A program made the translations under genes and the position numbers. The notes beneath the pieces were generated by a model, which was not told the DNA's origin, searched no databases, and saw only the letters and a program-made list of their open reading frames with translations. Of a DNA stretch of 64,000 bases, positions 8,470 through 17,320 are shown one piece after another. Each line of letters begins with the position of its first letter. The first letter of the stretch is position 1. Origin of the DNA: Methanomassiliicoccaceae archaeon UBA72 (GTDB lineage: Archaea > Thermoplasmatota > Thermoplasmata > Methanomassiliicoccales > Methanomethylophilaceae); the NCBI GenBank assembly GCA_002509405.1, contig DAVO01000030.1:54346-118345 (forward strand), given 5' to 3'.

Positions 8470-9159
8470 ATGGCAGCAGGTAAGAAAGGAAGTTCAAGCC
8501 GCAAGGTGAAGGACAAGTGGAAGGCGAAGGAATGGTATAAGGTACGTGCTCCCCGCATGTTCAACGAGGTCGAGATCGGAGACACTCCGTCCGCAGACCC
8601 CGAGTTCCTCATCGGAAGGACGTCCGAGGTCACGGTACAGGACCTGACCGGAGACTTCTCTAAGATGCACATAAAGCTGAAGTTCAAGATCACAGAGGTC
8701 GACGGATACGACGCCAAGACGGTCTTCATGGGCCAGGACCTCACCGTGGACTACGTCAGGAGACTGACCCGCAGAAAGAAGACCAAGACCGACCACGTCG
8801 TCGATATCGTCACCAAAGACGGCTTCGGAATGAGGATAAAGACCATGAGCATCGCCGAGAAGCGCATCCAGACCTCTCAGGAAGAGGCCATGAGGCGTAT
8901 AATCGGAGAGACCGTGGTCCAGATGGGCAAAGAGATGACCATCGCCGAGATCATCAAATCCGTGATCTCCGGAGACATGGCGAAGAACGTCGCCAAGGCG
9001 TGCCGCGTAGTCATCCCCGTGAAGAGGATCGAGATACGCAAGTCCGAAGTCACCTCCCGCGGGAACGAGGAGCCCGAATCCATAATCGAGGCCCAGCCCG
9101 AAGAGGAAGAGGAGTCCGAGGAAGCGGCCGAAGAGCCAGAGGCAGCAGAAGCTGAATGA
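8470..9159 (+). CDS. rps3ae: Small-subunit ribosomal protein eS1 (S3Ae)
   Basis: The 229-residue protein is archaeal eS1: a lysine-rich start (AAGKKGSSSRKVKDKWKAK), the segment WYKVRAPRMFNEVEIGDT and the central region with VDYVRRLTRRKKTKTDHVVD are characteristic. It is a structural protein of the 30S platform near the mRNA exit. The last 35 residues are almost all glutamate and alanine, an acidic tail that is longer than in many archaeal homologues. The gene is alone between a terminator and tRNA-Met. Confidence 0.95.
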   Translation: MAAGKKGSSSRKVKDKWKAKEWYKVRAPRMFNEVEIGDTPSADPEFLIGRTSEVTVQDLTGDFSKMHIKLKFKITEVDGYDAKTVFMGQDLTVDYVRRLTRRKKTKTDHVVDIVTKDGFGMRIKTMSIAEKRIQTSQEEAMRRIIGETVVQMGKEMTIAEIIKSVISGDMAKNVAKACRVVIPVKRIEIRKSEVTSRGNEEPESIIEAQPEEEEESEEAAEEPEAAEAE

Positions 9160-9179
9160 AGGCCCCTTGAACGGGGCCT
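9160..9179 (+). terminator. Hairpin after eS1 gene
   Basis: AGGCCCC (9160-9166) and GGGGCCT (9173-9179) form a 7-bp stem with a 6-nt loop right after the stop codon. There is no T-run, so termination strength is uncertain. Confidence 0.5.
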
Positions 9180-9226
9180 ACAAAACTACTTATATACTTA
9201 TCCAATTGACGGACAAACCAATTAAT

Positions 9227-9331
9227 GCCGAGGTGGCTCAGCCTGGTGGAGCGTCGGACTCATAGGGTTCTGGTCAACAGACCTCTTCCAGGGAAATCCG
9301 AAGGTCATGGGTTCGAACCCCATCCTCGGCA
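9227..9331 (+). tRNA. tRNA-Met(CAT), elongator, with 31-nt intron
   Basis: The acceptor stem GCCGAGG/CCTCGGC, D arm (GCTC/GAGC), anticodon stem TCGGA/TCCGA and T arm (ATGGG TTCGAAC CCCAT) all fold. The anticodon CAT is at 9261-9263. An intron of 31 nt (9265-9295) sits at the canonical 37/38 site; its ends give a bulge-helix-bulge with 3-nt bulges TAG and AAA. The acceptor sequence fits an elongator, not an initiator. CCA is not encoded. tRNA-Ile2 (also CAT) is the alternative but less likely. Confidence 0.9.
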
Positions 9332-9403
9332 CCCTAATCATCAATCTCACGTTTTGATATATTTCACGGCGCCAGCCTAATGTGCCGGTGGCAAATTGAA
9401 ATG

Positions 9404-10765
9404 TCAGGGCGAGATTATCACCGTCTTCTCGACCAGATATCCGTCCAACGAGTTCGGGCCGTTCTCGCGTCCGATGCCGCTGCCTGCGACCCCTCCGAAC
9501 GGGACCTCGGGAGGTATCCTCGAGTGCCTATTGACCCACAATATCCCCGATCTCACGCCTTCTATCGCCTTTGACGCGTTCCTCATGTCGTTGGTCCATA
9601 TCGATGCGCCCAGGCCGAACCTGGTGGAGTTTGCCATCTCCACGGCTTCGTCCAGGTCGCCGAATCTTACTATCGGCAGCACAGGGCCGAAGACTTCCTC
9701 GGTCAGGAGCCTCGAATCCGGTTCCAGGTCCGTTATAAGTGTCGGTGAATAGAAGTTGCCCGGGCCCTCAGGCCTCCTGGCACCGGTCAATATCTTCGCG
9801 GAGCCCACGCAGTCGTCGACCATCTCCTCTATCCTTTGCAACCCCTTTATGCTGTTCAGCGGACCAAGGTCGGTCCCTTCGGCGGCACCGTCCCCCACCC
9901 TGAGCCTTTCGGTTGCGGCTTTAAGCCTCTCCGTGAAAACGTCAGCAACGCTGTCTGCCACGAACAACCTCTTGACTGCCGTACATATCTGGCCACAGTT
10001 GTAGAATCTGCCTGCCACCGCCCCCGCCACCGCCCGGTCAAGGTCCGCATCGGCGCAGACTATCATCGGGTCGCTGCCTCCGAGTTCCAATGTGAGCCGG
10101 ACCCTCCCTGCGTCGACCATCTTTGAGATTTTCTCTCCGGTGTCTACAGACCCGGTGAAAGATAGGTGCCTGATATCTCTGTTCCCGGCTATGGCTGCGC
10201 CCGCAGTTTCTCCGTTCCCGGTCACGATCGCCAAGACGTCCTCGGGAAGGCCGGCGGCGAACAGCGTCTTGGCCATCTCGATGTTGGTTAAAGGTGTCGT
10301 CTCGGCCGGTTTCACGGCTATGGCGTTACCTGTCGCCAAGGCCGGCCCGACCTTCCATGCCATTATCAGCGCCGGCATGTTCCACGGGATTATGGCACCG
10401 CATACCCCCAGGGGAGACTTGCTTGTGAAGGCGTATCCGTAATCGGACTTCGGGACCGTGTTGCCTCCCACGGTCCCGGCTATCGATGCATAGTACTCGA
10501 ACACCGCGGCGGCTCCAACGATCTCGTTCCTCGCCTCTGCTAGCGGCTTCCCCTGTTCCGAGGTAAGGATCGATGCGAGCCTGTCAAGGTCCGCTCTCAT
10601 CATCTCCGCCGCCTTGTAAAGCACCATGCCTCTGGAGGCCGGCCTCCTGGCGGACCATCCGGGGAACCCGGTCCCGAGCCGTTCAATCGTACTCGCGACC
10701 TCTTCCTCCGTGAACTCCCTGACCTCTCCGATTTTTTGGTTATTTGCGGGATTGTAGACGTCCAT
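9404..10765 (-). CDS. NAD(P)-dependent aldehyde dehydrogenase (semialdehyde dehydrogenase-like)
   Basis: The 453-residue protein is a standard aldehyde dehydrogenase: IIPWNMP (cofactor site), GNAIAVKPAETTP, FTGSVDTGEKI, catalytic glutamate in LELGGSDPM and nucleophilic cysteine in NCGQICTAVKR, then EVFGPVLPIVRF. It is nearest in style to succinate-semialdehyde dehydrogenases. The ATG at 10765 is chosen because GAGGTG lies nine bases upstream; a GTG at 10777 is possible. It is the last gene of the coenzyme B operon, so its substrate may be a long-chain oxo-acid such as 7-oxoheptanoate; that is inference only. Confidence 0.85.
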   Translation of the reverse strand: MDVYNPANNQKIGEVREFTEEEVASTIERLGTGFPGWSARRPASRGMVLYKAAEMMRADLDRLASILTSEQGKPLAEARNEIVGAAAVFEYYASIAGTVGGNTVPKSDYGYAFTSKSPLGVCGAIIPWNMPALIMAWKVGPALATGNAIAVKPAETTPLTNIEMAKTLFAAGLPEDVLAIVTGNGETAGAAIAGNRDIRHLSFTGSVDTGEKISKMVDAGRVRLTLELGGSDPMIVCADADLDRAVAGAVAGRFYNCGQICTAVKRLFVADSVADVFTERLKAATERLRVGDGAAEGTDLGPLNSIKGLQRIEEMVDDCVGSAKILTGARRPEGPGNFYSPTLITDLEPDSRLLTEEVFGPVLPIVRFGDLDEAVEMANSTRFGLGASIWTNDMRNASKAIEGVRSGILWVNRHSRIPPEVPFGGVAGSGIGRENGPNSLDGYLVEKTVIISP

Positions 10766-10773
10766 CTCTGTGT

Positions 10774-11742
10774 TCACCTCTTTCCGAGCCTATTCAATAT
10801 CTCTTTTCCGAACAACTCGGTGCCGGAGTTCCCACCAATGTCCGGGGTCCCCATCCCCGATGATACGGCCCCGGATATCGCCATCTCAATCTCCTCTTCG
10901 CACCCGATACCTGCGACATGCTCCAGCAGCATTCCCGCGCTTCGTATCGCTGCGACCGGGTTCGCGATCCCTCTCCCTGCAATATCGGGGGCGCTGCCGT
11001 GCACAGGCTCGAAGAGAGAGTTGTCTGCGCCTATGTTGGCGCTCGGGAGCATTCCGAGGCCGCCGGCCACATGGCCGAGGGCGTCGCTCAGTATGTCTCC
11101 GAACATGTTTGTGGTCACTATCACGTCGTATCTGCCCGGATTCTGCAGGGCGTCGAACGTCAGCGAATCGATGTAAGCAGTCCTGTACGGGATGCCCAAG
11201 CTCTCCGCTACTTTCATGCACGTGTCCCTGAACAAGACGTCCGATTTCATCACGTTGGCCTTGTTGCCTATGGTAAGCGTTCCGCCCTCGAAATCCCTCT
11301 TGAGGATGTCGCACGCGCAGACGGCAATGCGCTCGCTGGCCTCCCTGGTCACAACCCTCAGGGTAGTGGACCTTTCGCTTCCGATATCCTCGATACCGGA
11401 ATACAGGCCCTCCGAGTTCTCGCGGACGACCGTTATCTTGAAACCGTTCCCGCGTACCGGCCTTATGTTGGCGTAAAGGCCGAGATCGTGCCTGATCTTT
11501 AGCATCACGCTCTTGTAGTCCGGGTCCGGAGGGGTGGTTATGGCGCCGAAGATGGCGGTGTCCGCCTCTCGCATCATCTCGATGTCTCCCTCGTCGCATC
11601 CTTTGCCCGTCTTCTCCCACTTCCCGTACCCCACCTCGACCTCGAGGTACTCGGCGTCCGGGACGTAGTGCTCAAGGACCTTTACGGCCACAGGTATGAC
11701 CTCCTTGCCGATGCCGTCCCCCTCTATGACCGCTATCTTCAT
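10774..11742 (-). CDS. aksF: Isopropylmalate/homoisocitrate dehydrogenase family, probable AksF
   Basis: The 322-residue protein begins MKIAVIEGDGIGKEV with an AGGAGG site eight bases upstream. It has the beta-decarboxylating dehydrogenase motifs: arginines in LKIRHDLGLYANIRPVR, VRENSEGLYSG, the metal/substrate segment TTNMFGDILSDALGHVAGGLGM and the cofactor segment EPVHGSAPDIAGRGIANP. The family includes LeuB and AksF. Placement directly after aksA-D-E supports AksF, which oxidises and decarboxylates (homo)n-isocitrate in the chain elongation from 2-oxoglutarate to 2-oxosuberate. Leucine biosynthesis is the alternative, since LeuB and AksF are hard to tell apart by sequence. Confidence 0.85.
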   Translation of the reverse strand: MKIAVIEGDGIGKEVIPVAVKVLEHYVPDAEYLEVEVGYGKWEKTGKGCDEGDIEMMREADTAIFGAITTPPDPDYKSVMLKIRHDLGLYANIRPVRGNGFKITVVRENSEGLYSGIEDIGSERSTTLRVVTREASERIAVCACDILKRDFEGGTLTIGNKANVMKSDVLFRDTCMKVAESLGIPYRTAYIDSLTFDALQNPGRYDVIVTTNMFGDILSDALGHVAGGLGMLPSANIGADNSLFEPVHGSAPDIAGRGIANPVAAIRSAGMLLEHVAGIGCEEEIEMAISGAVSSGMGTPDIGGNSGTELFGKEILNRLGKR

Positions 11743-11794
11743 GGGGCGGTCCTCCTGACATCCCATTTTGAGGGCCGTGGTCCCTCTGCCGACC

Positions 11795-12265
11795 TCAAAG
11801 GTCCCTCCTCCTGAGCTCTATGATCCCGCCGGCGTCTATGATCTCCATCATCCTGTCCGAGAGCCTGAGGGACCTGTACCTATTGCCCTTTGTCTCCACA
11901 TAGGACGCCTCCAGCGAAACTTCGATGTCGTCCCCGTCCTCGCACAACACCGGCCCCCCGACCTCGAACAGAGGCAATCCCCTGTTTATGGCATTCCTGA
12001 AGAATATCCTGGCGAAACCGTTGGCGACCACCGCCACCACGCCCGCCTCCTTCAGAGCAATGGCCGCCTGCTCCCTCGAAGAGCCGCATCCGAAGTTCTT
12101 CCCGGCGACAATGACGCTGCCCCGGAGACGTGACGACATTCCAGGGTCCAGATCCTCGAACGCGTGCTCAGCCCAGAGTTTTTTGTCCTTAGTCCTCAGG
12201 TACCTTCCGGCTATTATGAGGTCGGTGTCGATATCGTCGCCGACCTTCACGACCTTGCCTATCAC
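11795..12265 (-). CDS. aksE: Homoaconitase small subunit, probable AksE
   Basis: The 156-residue LeuD-like protein starts at GTG (complement of 12263-12265), overlapping the aksD stop as GTGA. The loop after GDDIDTDLIIAGR reads YLRT (residues 22-25, Arg24). From memory of work on methanogen enzymes, YLRT with this arginine marks homoaconitase, while isopropylmalate isomerase has a different loop. GKNFGCGSSREQA is the conserved core. It pairs with AksD to isomerise homocitrate and its longer homologues for coenzyme B. A longer reading upstream lies inside aksD and is rejected. Confidence 0.88.
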   Translation of the reverse strand: MIGKVVKVGDDIDTDLIIAGRYLRTKDKKLWAEHAFEDLDPGMSSRLRGSVIVAGKNFGCGSSREQAAIALKEAGVVAVVANGFARIFFRNAINRGLPLFEVGGPVLCEDGDDIEVSLEASYVETKGNRYRSLRLSDRMMEIIDAGGIIELRRRDL

Positions 12266-13476
12266 GGCCTTACCCCCGGTGATGCGATCTCGCCTCTGAG
12301 CGCGGAGAACGCGGCCGTTGTCGGAGACGATAGATAATATTCCGCTCCGACGCCCATGCGGTTCTTGAAATTCCTGTTTGCCGTGGAGAGTCCGACCTCT
12401 CCCTCTCCGAGCACTCCCTGATGGGCACCCAGGCACGGTCCGCAACCCGGCGTGCATACGGTGGCCCCGGACTCCACTATGTCCCTGAGCACGCCGGTCT
12501 CCATCGCCCTGAGAAGAACGGCCCTGGAGGCCGGGACGACCACTGTCCTGACCTTCACCTTCTTTCCTCTGACCACGTCCGCGAACCGTTTAAGGTCCTC
12601 GTACCTGCCGTTGGTGCACGTGCCGACGAAGACCTGGTCGATGGGGACCCCCTCAAGGTCCGACACGGGCCTCACGTTGTCCACCCTATGCGGTACTGCC
12701 ACTACCGGCTCCACGTCGTCCAGGTCCAAGGTCTCCTCTCTCACGTAGTCGCAGTCATCTGCCTTCTGAGGCTCGGCACTCATGCCGTATTCCTTCAGAT
12801 AGCGGCATGTCTCCGCGTCGGCGTAGAAGAGTCCCGCCTTGGCACCGGCCTCGATGGCCATGTTGGATATCGTCAGCCTGCCCTCCATGCCGAGATCGTT
12901 ATCGCCCGTGAACTCTATGGCCTTGTAGGTCGCGCCGTCCGCCCCCAGCATCCCCACATATCTGAGCGCCACGTCCTTGGGCTCCGAGAATCGTGGAAGC
13001 CTCCCCTCCAATCTGATGTTGATGGTCTCCGGCACCTTCAGCCATGTCCCCCCGGTGGCCCATATCGACGCCATGTCCGATGCACCCACCCCGGTGGAGA
13101 ACGCCCCGAACGCCCCCATGGTGCAGGTGTGGGAATCGGCTCCTATGACGATCTCTCCGGGCAGGACCCTGCCCTCGCTCATGACCTGATGGCAGACGCC
13201 GGAACCAATGTCGTGGAAATCTATGCCCCTTTCTAAGGCGAACCTCCTGAGCTCCGCCTGCAGGTCCGCCGTGGTCGAATTGTTCGCCGGGATTATGTGG
13301 TCGTAGATTATCGTTATCCTCTCCGGATTACAGATTTTCTTCGCACCCATCTCGCGGAACGCCGTCAACGCCTGGATCCCTGTGCCGTCGTGGGCAATCG
13401 CCCGGTCGACCATCACGTCGACGAAGCTGCCCTCCTCTCCTTTGAGGATCCTCTCCGACAGCGTGCTCAATCGCAC
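12262..13476 (-). CDS. aksD: Homoaconitase large subunit, probable AksD
   Basis: This 404-residue LeuC/aconitase-family protein has the [4Fe-4S] cysteines in VGTCTNGRYEDL and CTPGCGPCLGAHQG, plus GADSHTCTMGAFGAFSTGVG. Its length fits the archaeal HACN/IPMI large subunit. The start is not certain: GTG at 13476 with a GGGGG element three bases before, or TTG at 13470 overlapping the aksA stop. Both overlap aksA, so translation is probably coupled. It acts with AksE on homocitrate to homoisocitrate and longer analogues; dual use in leucine synthesis cannot be excluded. Confidence 0.87.
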   Translation of the reverse strand: MRLSTLSERILKGEEGSFVDVMVDRAIAHDGTGIQALTAFREMGAKKICNPERITIIYDHIIPANNSTTADLQAELRRFALERGIDFHDIGSGVCHQVMSEGRVLPGEIVIGADSHTCTMGAFGAFSTGVGASDMASIWATGGTWLKVPETINIRLEGRLPRFSEPKDVALRYVGMLGADGATYKAIEFTGDNDLGMEGRLTISNMAIEAGAKAGLFYADAETCRYLKEYGMSAEPQKADDCDYVREETLDLDDVEPVVAVPHRVDNVRPVSDLEGVPIDQVFVGTCTNGRYEDLKRFADVVRGKKVKVRTVVVPASRAVLLRAMETGVLRDIVESGATVCTPGCGPCLGAHQGVLGEGEVGLSTANRNFKNRMGVGAEYYLSSPTTAAFSALRGEIASPGVRP

Positions 13477-14594
13477 GTCCCCCTGACTCTCTCCACGATC
13501 TCCATCAGAACCTTGGGCGTAATCGCGCACTTGCCCTCGCTTCTCACTTTCACTTCATGCAGCACCATGTCCATCTGGGCCTCCGTAAGCTGATACCCGA
13601 GGGCCCTGACGACGTGTTCGAGGGCCTTTCTGCCCGTGTGCTTGCCGAGGATGAACTTCTGCTCCCCTCCCACCATATTCGGGGGGAAGTACTCATAGGT
13701 GGAGCTGTCCACGATCAGGGCGGCAATGTGTATGCCGCTCTCATGTGAGAATGCGTTGTCGCCTACGACCGCCTTCGTCTTCGAGACCTGGACCCCCGAA
13801 TAGCGTGAGACCATCCGGGACAGCTCGGTGAGGTGCGTGAGGTCGTATCTGTCCACGCCTCCCTTCATCCTCAGCGCCACGAGCAGCTCTTCGAGGCTGG
13901 CGTTCCCCGCCCTCTCGCCTATGCCGTTGACGGTTGTGTGGAGCTGGAACGCTCCGCATTCCGCCGCTGTGAACGCGTTCGCCGTGGCCATTCCCATATC
14001 GTTGTGCAGGTGGACGCACAGCTTGTTGCCGAGGCCGTCCGTCAGATACCTGACGCCATCCGCAATCTCCAGCGGGGTCAGGCATCCCACCGTGTCCGCA
14101 ATGCTGCTGTATGCCGCACCGTGCTCGCAGCCTTGTCTGAACATCTCCTTCAGGAAAGACAGGTCCGTCCTCGAGCCGTCCTCCGCGGAGAATCTGACCT
14201 GTACGCCGTGGTCGATCGCATAATCGACCATGTCGAGTGCCTGAGCGAGGACCTCTTCGCGGCTTTTCTTGTACTTGACCCTTATGTGCAGGTCGGACGT
14301 GGCGATGAATATGCTCACAAGGTCCACGTCGCAATCTATAGCCGCATCGACGTCCGATTTTACCGCCCTGGAAAGACAGCAGATCCTGGCATCGAACCCT
14401 GCTTTCTTTATCTTCTTTATGCTTTTCTTCTCGTCTTCGCTGACACTCGGAAAACCGGCCTCTATGACCTCGACGCCGATGGCGTCAAGGCTGCGTGCGA
14501 TGTCGAGCTTCTCATCGCAGGTGAAGGAGACCCCTGGGGTCTGCTCGCCGTCTCTGAGTGTAACGTCACATATCTCAATATCTAATTTCTTCAT
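13467..14594 (-). CDS. aksA: Homocitrate synthase family, probable AksA
   Basis: The 375-residue protein is of the homocitrate/isopropylmalate synthase family: DVTLRDGEQTPGV near the start, FIATSDLH, RFSAEDGSRTD, the metal-binding HLHNDMGMA, VNGIGERAGNA and HESGIHIAAL. LSRAVKSD and FSAEDGSRTD resemble methanogen AksA more than LeuA. There is no C-terminal LeuA regulatory domain, which supports AksA. It condenses acetyl-CoA with 2-oxoglutarate, 2-oxoadipate and 2-oxopimelate for coenzyme B. ATG at 14594 follows GGTGAGG; a GTG lies three codons upstream. It overlaps the TPP-enzyme gene by 20 bases. Confidence 0.88.
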   Translation of the reverse strand: MKKLDIEICDVTLRDGEQTPGVSFTCDEKLDIARSLDAIGVEVIEAGFPSVSEDEKKSIKKIKKAGFDARICCLSRAVKSDVDAAIDCDVDLVSIFIATSDLHIRVKYKKSREEVLAQALDMVDYAIDHGVQVRFSAEDGSRTDLSFLKEMFRQGCEHGAAYSSIADTVGCLTPLEIADGVRYLTDGLGNKLCVHLHNDMGMATANAFTAAECGAFQLHTTVNGIGERAGNASLEELLVALRMKGGVDRYDLTHLTELSRMVSRYSGVQVSKTKAVVGDNAFSHESGIHIAALIVDSSTYEYFPPNMVGGEQKFILGKHTGRKALEHVVRALGYQLTEAQMDMVLHEVKVRSEGKCAITPKVLMEIVERVRGTCD

Positions 14595-15729
14595 GAACCT
14601 CACCTTCCGGACATTTCGTCTCTATCACTATCGTCCTGGGGCCCGTCACAGGCCCCCTGATAACCTCGATGGCCTCTTTGACCCCCATCCTCTCGGGATT
14701 GGCCCAAGGGATGTACCTCTCCACGTCGAAGCACTCCTCCCCACCTGTCATGGCCAGCTTTCCGTTCTTCAGTATGATGGTCAGAAGCGGGGCGCCTCTT
14801 CCGTAGACGTCTATCAGCGAATTTATCCCCGAATGGAGGAGAGCGTAGTCACCGGTGACCGCGATTCCGGTGGACTTCGCGGCGACGGCGATGGAAGATC
14901 CCAGGCCGTAGTTGGCAACCCCTATGCTGTAGGGCTTCCTCTTTGAAAGTAAAACGCACCCCGTGTCGATTATAATATCTATGCCCTCGTCGGAGATGAA
15001 TTTCAGAAGGGGTTTGTAAGGGCAGTTCCTGCACAGGCTCAATATGCGGCCCGTGTTCCCGATGGTCGCCGGGACGTCCGCCTCTCCTCTGAAAATCCTG
15101 TCCGCGCGCTCGGCGCTCTCCTCCATAGTCAGTTCCCTGTCGGCGAGACTGCCGTACCTGCGTTCCGCGGGCATCGGGAAAGGCTCTTCCCGGGTCATGC
15201 TGTTGAGGGCTATGTCGGTGGCCCTCAGAATCGCCACCCTGGAATACCGCTCGGACTCGGCGAACGCCGTATCGAGGCTACGACACACGGCGGTCGTGTC
15301 AAGTTCCACCAGCGGGACGGACGCCACCTCGGCGTACGGCCTGGTGTCCTGGCGGACCTGGGTTCCACGGGCCCCGGTGTCGTCCCCGGATATGATCACG
15401 ACGCCACCGATTATGCCTTGGGTGGAGGCCATAACCATAGGGTCCGCGAGCGCGTTCATCCCTACGTTCTTCACAATGACCGTGGACCTCTTTTTCAGGA
15501 GGGAGTCGCCCAGAGCATATTCCAGGGCGGTCTTCTCGTTTATCGTGTTAATGGACCCTGCCGCTTTCGCAAGGTCCGTTACCGGGAAACCGTGGACGGT
15601 GTAGGACGTGTCGCTCGTCGATCTCACGCATTCCGCAAGCAATTCCCATACGGTCCGACCCTCCTCTGCGACGGCGTCGGAGCCAGCATTCGAAAGTTCT
15701 CCCTTCGATCTCTTGTTCGTTATGCTCAC
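14575..15729 (-). CDS. Minimal IorA-like thiamine-diphosphate enzyme, candidate 2-oxosuberate decarboxylase
   Basis: The 384-residue protein resembles the alpha subunit of indolepyruvate:ferredoxin oxidoreductase in two places. The PYR domain holds the likely activating glutamate (NEKTALEYALG), then VKNVGMNALADP and VVIISGDDTGARGTQVRQD. The PP domain holds GDYALLHSGINSL and LKNGKLAMTGG, the diphosphate/Mg site. CRNCPYKP sits between them. Unlike IorA (about 600 residues) it lacks the C-terminal ferredoxin domain and the extra middle domain. It is the first gene of the aks operon. Seen: TPP enzyme, operon position. Inferred: it is a non-oxidative 2-oxoacid decarboxylase acting on 2-oxosuberate, a coenzyme B step for which I know of no assigned gene. 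Confidence 0.75.
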   Translation of the reverse strand: MSITNKRSKGELSNAGSDAVAEEGRTVWELLAECVRSTSDTSYTVHGFPVTDLAKAAGSINTINEKTALEYALGDSLLKKRSTVIVKNVGMNALADPMVMASTQGIIGGVVIISGDDTGARGTQVRQDTRPYAEVASVPLVELDTTAVCRSLDTAFAESERYSRVAILRATDIALNSMTREEPFPMPAERRYGSLADRELTMEESAERADRIFRGEADVPATIGNTGRILSLCRNCPYKPLLKFISDEGIDIIIDTGCVLLSKRKPYSIGVANYGLGSSIAVAAKSTGIAVTGDYALLHSGINSLIDVYGRGAPLLTIILKNGKLAMTGGEECFDVERYIPWANPERMGVKEAIEVIRGPVTGPRTIVIETKCPEGEVHEEIRY

Positions 15730-16122
15730 CTACCTTCGCGGTCGGTACCGCATGGAATCGTATCCTATTCTCACGTTTAAGGTCTCTTAACATACGCACC
15801 TGCTGGAACGGCGGGTACGTCAACGAAACCGCAGGATATGCGCAATGGACCTACGTTATGTCATCGGCTGTCGTCCGGCATGACAAGGCGGTCGGCCACG
15901 GACAGCCGCGGGGAAGGTCCGAAAAAATCCTGGCAGAATTCGTCTGCTCGGGCCGGCATATTACGATTTTCATGTCCCCCGCGCCCCGGTCCCCGATCGT
16001 GCAGCAGACGGGCGATTCTTCAACATATGCCGCTCTGGGCATTTCCCGGCATTTCTCCATCTGCCGCATGCCGCGATGATGTTTTCTCTAACCTTTTATA
16101 CGGCACAGACATTGAAGAACGC
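15730..16122. other. Intergenic region between divergent operons; promoter of the Get3-like gene
   Basis: In 393 bases only short, unconvincing frames are seen on both strands. CCTTTTATAC at 16091-16100 is a TATA box suited to the ATPase gene starting at 16123. The promoter of the minus-strand aks operon must lie near 15730-15800, where CACGTTTAAGGTC (about 15772-15784) is a weak candidate. The GC-rich middle holds nothing recognised. Confidence 0.5.
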
Positions 16123-17316
16123 ATGAGGATCATCATTTACACCGGCAAAGGCGGGGTCGGAAAGACATCTGTCTCTGCGGCGACCGCCCGCAGGCTGGCC
16201 CAGAAGGGCTACAGGACGGTGATAATGAGCACTGATTCGGCCCATTCCCTCGGCGACTCCCTGGGGGTCGAGCTCCCCCCTTACATCCGGAACATAGAGA
16301 AAAACTTGGACGCCCTGGAGGTCGACATCATCCACGAGATGAGCACCAAGTGGTCCGACATCAGCGACTACATATCGGCGTTCATGCTCTCGCAGGGGAT
16401 GGGCGACATCACTGCGGAGGAGATGGCCATAATACCAGGCATGGAGATGGTTGCCGCCCTCTTCTATGTGTTGCAGTTCAAGGAAGAGGACTCTTACGAT
16501 GTGGTCATAATCGACACTGCGCCCACCGGAGAGACCCTAAGGCTTCTGAGCTTCCCGGATATCTCGAACTGGTACATCGACAGGATGTACTCGATGCTTA
16601 AGAGACTGGTCTCCATAGCAAGAGTTACGGTCTCCAAGGTGATAGACCTCCCCCTTCCGAACAAGGAGGTCATGGACAGCATCGAGGATATCAAGAACAG
16701 GATGTCGAAGGTAAAATATCTCCTGGAGGACCCCAAGGTGACCACCATACGCCTGGTTCTGAACCCGGAACGCATGGTGATAAGCGAGACTATGCGCGCC
16801 TACACGTACATATGCCTGTATAACAAGACGGTGGAGTGCCTGATCGTCAACAAGGTATATCCCAAAGAAGGGCTGGAGGAAGGCTACTTCAAAGAAAGGC
16901 TGGCAGAGCAGGAGAAGTACATGGACGAGATACATCACGCCTTCGATCCGCTGAAGATTATGTACGCATACCAGATGCCCACCGAGCTGCGGGGACCTTC
17001 AGGCCTGGACCACATGGCGGACATGGTGTTCGGGGATTCCGACCCATCCGAGGTGTATGCCACGGAGAGCCCCATGCGCTTCGAGACGTCGGGAGGTACG
17101 GACAACCTGATAATCAAGATGCCCTTCGTCAAGAAGGACAAAGTGGAGCTCTTCAAAGGGGACGGCGACTCCCTGATCATACACGTAGGAAGTCAGAAGA
17201 GGACCATCACATTGCCTCTTACCCTCAAGAACGCCGAAGTGGTCGGTGCGGAACTCAAAGGCGGAGAGCTTACAGTTAAACTAAAACGGCAGAACGCCGA
17301 TAGTAAGGGAAGGTGA
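16123..17316 (+). CDS. ArsA/Get3-family ATPase with C-terminal HSP20-like domain
   Basis: The 397-residue protein begins MRIIIYTGKGGVGKTSVSAA: the deviant Walker A of Get3/ArsA starts at residue 8. Switch I (STDSAHSLGDSLG) and switch II (IIDTAPTGETLRLLSFP) follow. Residues about 305-395 (the segments VKKDKVELFKGDGDSL and KGGELTVKLKRQ) form the small HSP20-like beta domain found in many archaeal and bacterial ArsA-like proteins. A membrane-protein targeting or chaperone role is likelier than arsenite export, as no ArsB is nearby. The methionine at 16123 sits about 25 bases after the TATA box, giving a leaderless or near-leaderless transcript. A longer frame upstream is rejected. Confidence 0.85.
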   Translation: MRIIIYTGKGGVGKTSVSAATARRLAQKGYRTVIMSTDSAHSLGDSLGVELPPYIRNIEKNLDALEVDIIHEMSTKWSDISDYISAFMLSQGMGDITAEEMAIIPGMEMVAALFYVLQFKEEDSYDVVIIDTAPTGETLRLLSFPDISNWYIDRMYSMLKRLVSIARVTVSKVIDLPLPNKEVMDSIEDIKNRMSKVKYLLEDPKVTTIRLVLNPERMVISETMRAYTYICLYNKTVECLIVNKVYPKEGLEEGYFKERLAEQEKYMDEIHHAFDPLKIMYAYQMPTELRGPSGLDHMADMVFGDSDPSEVYATESPMRFETSGGTDNLIIKMPFVKKDKVELFKGDGDSLIIHVGSQKRTITLPLTLKNAEVVGAELKGGELTVKLKRQNADSKGR

Positions 17317-17320
17317 CACC

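Noticed and set aside
16123..17316. Arsenite efflux ATPase
   Set aside because: No arsB or arsR is adjacent and the cysteines of the ArsA metal site are not evident; a Get3-type role is likelier.
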